The notes beneath the pieces were generated by a model that was given only the letters and a program-made list of their open reading frames with translations, ran no database searches and was not told where the DNA came from. This document shows positions 59,131 to 64,000 of a stretch of DNA of 64,000 bases, in pieces; position 1 is the first letter of the stretch, and the number at the start of each line of letters is the position of its first letter. Origin of the DNA: Cochliopodium minus (lineage: Eukaryota; Discosea; Himatismenida; Cochliopodiidae); contig JAMYWO010000231.1 in assembly GCA_024220525.1 (NCBI GenBank), positions 1 through 64,000 on the forward strand, given 5' to 3'. Both the position numbers and the translations under genes were made by a program.

Positions 59131-60679
59131 TCATTTTTCCTGTTTATCTTCTGTACCTTTAATATCACCAGTATTTGTTTTCTCGACCTTCTTCTCTACG
59201 GACTTGATGACACCAACAGCAACAGTAGTCCTCATATCACGAACTGCAAAACGACCCAAAGAAGGATACTCCTTAAAAGAATCGACACACAAAGGTTTAA
59301 TGGGAACAAGGTTAATCAAAGCACTGTCACCATTCTTTACAAAGGAAGGGTTATCCTCTCTTTGTTTACCTGTTCTCATATTAACTTTGTTCAAAATCTC
59401 ACTGAAACGACAAGCGATGTGAGAGGTGTGACAATCCAAGACGGGAGTGTAGCCGATTTTGATCTCTCCAGGATGGTCCAACACGATCACTTGTGCCTGG
59501 AAGGAGACCACTCCTACAGGTGGATCATTGTTGACATCTCCACAAACAACTCCTCTACCCAAATCTCTATAGTTAACATTGTTGATGTTAAAACCTTCAA
59601 TAAAAAAGCAAATTAGAAATTCAATTTGAAATAAAAAAAAATTTATTTACCGATATTATCACCAGGAATAGCTTCAGGAATAGATTCGTGATGCATCTCA
59701 ATTGATCTAACTACAGTTTTGACTTGGACAGGAGCAAAAAGAACCTGCATTCCAGGCTTCAAAACACCACTCTCAACTCGACCCACAGGAACAGTCCCAA
59801 CGCCCCCAATCCTGTAAACATCCTGGATGGGGATACGCAAAGGCTTCTCGACAGGTCTCTTTGGAGGTGTCAAAGAATCTAAAATCTCAACCAAAGTAGG
59901 TCCCTTGTACCATTGCATGTTGTTTGATTTCTCAAACAAGTTTTCAGCATAATATCCAGAGATGGGTATGAAGGTGGTCTCTGTTTTGAATCCTGCTTTT
60001 TTTAAGAGCTTTGATACTTCCTCTTTCACTTCGTTGAATCTTGATTCAGAGTAATTCACTCCCCTATCGTCCATTTTATTCACTGCAACTATCAATTGCT
60101 TGACCCCCATTGTCAATGCCAATGTTGCATGTTCTCTTGTTTGCCCTGTCTTTGAGATCCCCACTTCGAATTCTGATTGTATTGCAGATACCACCAATAA
60201 TCCTATATCTGCTTGTGATGATCCTGTTATCATGTTCTTTATGAAATCCCTGTGTCCTGGCACATCTATCATTGAGAAGATGAAATTTTTTGTCTCAAAT
60301 TTTCTCATAGAGATGTCTATTGTTATTCCCCTTTCCCTTTCCAATCTTAATTTATCAAAGATGAATGCATATTTGAATGATGGCTTTCCCAAATTCAATG
60401 CTTCTTTTTCCAATCTCTCAAACATTTTCTTATCTATCCCTCCATATTTTAATATCAAATGTCCTGCTGTTGTAGATTTGCCACAATCAACATGTCCTAA
60501 TCATTATTTTATATATTTAAGTTATATTTTTAATCATTTTGGACAATATATTGTCCAATATATCATTTTCTGATGAAAATCATAAGGTAAAATAATTATT
60601 TTTTATCCTCTACGCAAATTAATATTTTGTTGTAATTACCTATCATCACAATATTTATATGTGGTTTATCTCTTCCCAT
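59131..60679 (-). CDS. eEF1A: Translation elongation factor eEF1A, divergent
   Basis: eEF1A delivers aminoacyl-tRNA to the ribosome with GTP. Three exons join in phase: 60640-60679, 59651-60496, 59131-59594, giving 449 residues. Motifs: P-loop GHVDCGKST (Ser replaced by Cys), [50 protein letters not shown] and [20 protein letters not shown]. The sequence departs from the near-universal consensus at many places (for example SGYYAENL where SGW.GDN is usual, and a longer Lys/Glu-rich C-terminal tail). It could be the main eEF1A of a fast-evolving lineage or a second copy. The first intron lies inside the P-loop. Confidence 0.92.
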
Positions 60680-60997
60680 TTTTTATTCTTCTTTATGGTA
60701 TAAAAAAAAAAAAGTATATAAATAAATTTTTTAATTTTTCAACAAGATTTTTTTTTTTTATATTTTTTTTTTTAATTTTGCTTTTTGTTTTTTGTTTTTT
60801 TTCAAGTGCAGTGTATAGAAAAATTTTAAGAAGACAGTTTTTTGAGAAATTTATAAGAATAAATATCAACAATTATTCAAAAAATATGAAAGTTGATACA
60901 AATTATGTCAAATTTTTATTGTTCAAAAAAAAAAACATAGAATAAATTCATACAATTGAAAAAGAAAAAATAAATAAATATGAAATTTTAAAATTCT
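60680..60997. other. Intergenic, eEF1A promoter side
   Basis: About 320 bases, very T-rich on the plus strand next to the eEF1A start, then the 3' end of the myotubularin gene. No coding or RNA feature is supported. Confidence 0.5.
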
Positions 60998-63900
60998 TCA
61001 ATTATCTTTTTTATTGATGTGATTAGGGTTGTTTAGTTTGTTTGATAGCTCTTCTTTTTCTTTTGACAAGTTAAAAGCTGATTTGTCAATGATATAAGAA
61101 GGATGGCTTTCATTTCTAAGATAAAACTCATTCCAAAAATAAATATCTCTTAACTTTGTCTTAGGATAAATAACTTGATGAGAACTTGGAGAATAAAAGG
61201 GATTTATATAGTCATCTTTGTTGGAGTTTATGAAAGACCACAAGCTGTTCGTTTTGGTGGATAAATTCTTTTCAATTCTTTCTTTCTCTGAATTGAAAAG
61301 GAAAGTACCAAATCTACAAGTATAGATATTATCAATTATTTCTATCAAAAACTTTGTATTAAACTCAACACAGGATGGATATTGTCTAGTTATTTGCCAT
61401 ATACATTCTAACAGAAATAAATAATTGTTTATTGCTTGTATGTAATACTTCCTCTTTTTTTTTTACCAATGAACAACAAAAATATTGGAGACATTTCTTT
61501 TTCCATGTTAGGTTTAAGGGTATGTCCACTTCTTTCGGCAAACTTATGTCCAAAACTACACCATTCCTTTTCTATGAGAATTTCAAAACCCTTTATCGTT
61601 CTGTAAAAAGAATCTAAGCAAAATTCAGATATTGCGCAAAGTTGCGATGTACGATCCCACCTTTTTTTTTTAAATAAAAAGGTTAACAATCGGTTTTTTT
61701 TAAAAAATTTTTATATTACCCATCTGAACAATGAGTAAGAACACTCGTCTTTTCAATTTCTACATACTTTACTATCGTACAAGCTCCATCAAGAATTTTC
61801 CTGATTGTTTGTAGCCAATCGGTTTCCATAAGTTTGACAATCCAAAGTTCATGATCTTTGTTTGAAGGGGAATTAAATAAAATTTAATTTTTTGAAGAGT
61901 GTTATTATCCTTACCAACTTCAGTAGAAAAAAATTTCAAAACATTGATGAGTTTTTGGAACAAACTCTTCATGACATGAATGTTTTCTATTCCCAAAAAT
62001 ATTAATTGGCAATTAGGATAATTATTGATGTTAACGACACCAGCACCCATCATTTTATTTCCTAGTTGAAAAATAAATTAAATTTTTTTTTTTTTTATTT
62101 TTACCTAATACATTTGCATAAGGTCTGGAATCTATGATAATAAAGTTGGAAGGATTTCCAGAGTTTTTTCTAAGGGTTTCAATAAACAACTCATCAATGG
62201 AGCTCCTTGTTCCTTTGACTCCAACTAACAAAAAAGTAAAAACAGTTTAAATGTTATCAAAATGAATGCAAAAAAAAAATTATTTTTCGTACCTTTTGGT
62301 TGGGAACATCTACAAATGCTTGCTCCATTATTATGCACCCAAACGATCCCAGGCACCCTCTTTTTACCTTATTAAATTTTTTATTTACAAATTACAAAAA
62401 AAAAATAAAAAAAACAAATACTCCTAAAATCTCCCATTTGTTTGATATCTTCATCGCTTATTTGAATCGGAACAACAAAATAAGAAGGCATTGTAGCACT
62501 GAACTGATAATTTCCGTTCAAGTTGGTTACCCGAAATTTTCTTCCTGTTGAAAAAAAAATTATTCTGGTTTTACGCTGATGTCAAATTTTTTTTTGTTAT
62601 TACCTGCTTCACTACTCAATATCCTTTTATAATCTTGTTTTGCAGAATAAAGTTGCCACCCGTCATGCTCAACTGGAAACTCTTCCTTTGAGTTGAAACA
62701 ATATAAAAAGGATATTTTGGAAGGGTTTACTCTTTCTTTCAAGATCTTTTTTTTAAAAAAATTAAAATTAATTGGAAATCAATCAAATTTTGATTTACTT
62801 TTTCTAAAGGCTCCGACTTTTTTTCTTTAAACCCAAAAGAATAAAAAGACATGTTTTTGCATTCTATTTCAATAAAGACCCCAGATCCAAATGTTTTCTT
62901 TGCTCTTTCTATGGTGATGTAAAATATGTTTATTCTTTTCTCTGTTGAGTCTTTACACTTTTTTAAAAAAAATCCAAATATTAAAAACAAATAAAACTAA
63001 ACTAATATTTTTACGGATTTTCCAACAAAGATCATCTCATAATTAGTGAGATAAAGAGTACCAATGTCTTTATTTCCATAATAAACATTTTCAACACCAA
63101 CAAGCTTATGGATAATCTGATCACCAGGTAAAATCTTGGGTAAACCCTTAGGAGCAAAGGCAATATTAGCCATCTCGTTGATCATTTTCTCTACGTCCAA
63201 TCTAGACTTGAACTCCAAATGATGAATTCTGAAATCGAATTGATAATTCTCTAAAGAATTCATTTGTGTTTGGGGATATAACTCTACACCATGCTCGTTT
63301 TCACTATATGGAGGAATGAAATAAAGTGCATACTTTGAAGTTTCTAAATTAGATCCTCTCAACGCTTAAAACAAAAGTAAAAAAGATAATTGATGTTCTT
63401 ATTGTTTGTCTTTTTAAAAAATTTTTTTTACTGTCATCTAAAATATCTATAAACTTTGCAGCATCGATATCATCTTCGTATGCAATAAACTTTACTATAT
63501 TATTGTCTTCTGGAAGCAAAACTTTGACACACTTTAATTCTTGTGATATCAATGCCAACTTTTTGACTTTATTGTTTTTTTTGAACTCGAAAATAATCTT
63601 TTTTAAAAGTTTTAATAAAGTGATATTAACAAAAATTTCTTTTTTTTTTTTTACATTGGGATATTTTAGTATGTAGTCCCCTACTCTAGAGTTTTCTTCA
63701 AACCAAAAACCAGTGTCATTATTGATAGATGTTTTGCAAAAAATTCCATAGTTCTTTAAATCTATAATCAATTTTTTTTTTTTGCAAAAAAGTGATTATA
63801 AATAATTAATATGTAATTAATATTTTTTTTTTTACTCAAAATTGATTTTTGCTTTCCAATAATTGAGATGATTTCTGTGAGGGTAAGATTATCTAAAAAT

Positions 63901-64000
63901 TGAAAGATTTGAAAGGTATTGTTGGAATATAGAACCAAAATGGAATGTATTTGGGGTCTTTCCACAAAAGATAAATCAATCTCTTCATCAAAGAAATAAG
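60998..64000 (-). CDS. Myotubularin-family lipid phosphatase with talin-like N-terminal modules (partial)
   Basis: Myotubularins remove the 3-phosphate from PI3P and PI(3,5)P2 on endosomes. Exons on the minus strand, all in phase: 63836 to beyond 64000, 63655-63761, 63432-63597, 63015-63364, 62799-62957, 62604-62745, 62422-62544, 62293-62367, 62105-62224, 61915-62061, 61720-61855, 61467-61660, 60998-61407. Two ubiquitin-fold modules come first, with NYGIFCKTS and [16 protein letters not shown] then IIFEFKKN, like talin F0/F1. A PH-GRAM domain follows ([20 protein letters not shown]). The phosphatase domain has [40 protein letters not shown] and the intact C-x5-R loop HCSDGWDRTSQ, so it should be active. 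An intron splits that loop between the two Gly codon halves. The N-terminus lies outside the window. Confidence 0.9.

Noticed and set aside
1-64000. tRNA, rRNA, transposase, LINE, LTR or virus-like elements
   Set aside because: No reverse transcriptase, integrase, transposase, capsid or tRNA-like sequence was recognised on either strand. A search with tRNAscan and repeat libraries would settle this.

Overview
The window is AT-rich eukaryotic nuclear DNA. Coding exons are interrupted by many short introns, mostly 50-250 bases, that begin GTAA or GTAT and end AG. All three stop codons terminate genes, so the standard code fits. The gene set (paxillin/PINCH-like LIM protein, Rab32 GTPases, ASPM, a gamma-tubulin complex protein, VPS35, ABCD transporter, myotubularin with talin-like modules, many F-box and ankyrin proteins) and a fungal-style Zn2Cys6 factor suggest a free-living amoeboid protist, perhaps amoebozoan. 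That placement is inference; no ribosomal or mitochondrial marker is present.

Layout. 0.9-8.3 kb (+): a peroxisomal ABCD1-type half transporter, then an LD-motif protein with five LIM domains. 8.4-14.1 kb (-): a beta-propeller-like gene and an ASPM gene that run into one ambiguous base at 11149, where both are cut. 14.4-19.3 kb (-): an intronless 1627-residue secreted, probably membrane-anchored beta-solenoid protein. 20.3-23.1 kb (-): a 14-exon Sec7-PH Arf exchange factor. 23.2-33.7 kb (-): a bridge-like lipid-transfer protein of the BLTP1/Csf1/Tweek family. 33.8-37.5 kb: a low-complexity protein with a 100-N gap, divergent from a gamma-tubulin complex protein. 37.6-45.7 kb: a type II membrane protein, a broken glutathione S-transferase, two Rab32-like GTPases, an F-box protein, an acidic protein and a very small ORF. 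45.9-51.1 kb: a displaced block of ASPM-type IQ repeats bounded by single Ns, then a duplicated F-box/ankyrin locus whose second ankyrin copy is a pseudogene. 51.2-55.6 kb (-): a Zn2Cys6 + AT-hook + PAS transcription factor and a GNAT-type acetyltransferase. 55.7-60.7 kb (-): VPS35 and a divergent eEF1A. 61.0-64.0 kb (-): a myotubularin phosphatase carrying talin-like ubiquitin-fold modules, running off the window end.

Functional themes are membrane traffic and lipid handling (ABCD, Sec7-PH, BLTP1, Rab32 x2, VPS35, myotubularin) and cytoskeleton or adhesion (LIM, ASPM, gamma-tubulin complex, surface protein). This is normal gene mixing along a chromosome, not an operon or a cluster. I rebuilt splice models by hand. 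For most genes every exon joins in a consistent phase and the total is a whole number of codons, which supports them strongly; uncertain ends are flagged. The points most worth following are the Zn2Cys6-PAS factor, the talin-like/myotubularin fusion, the loss of the catalytic glutamate in the Sec7 domain, and the single-N junctions, which look like assembly joins that split ASPM.
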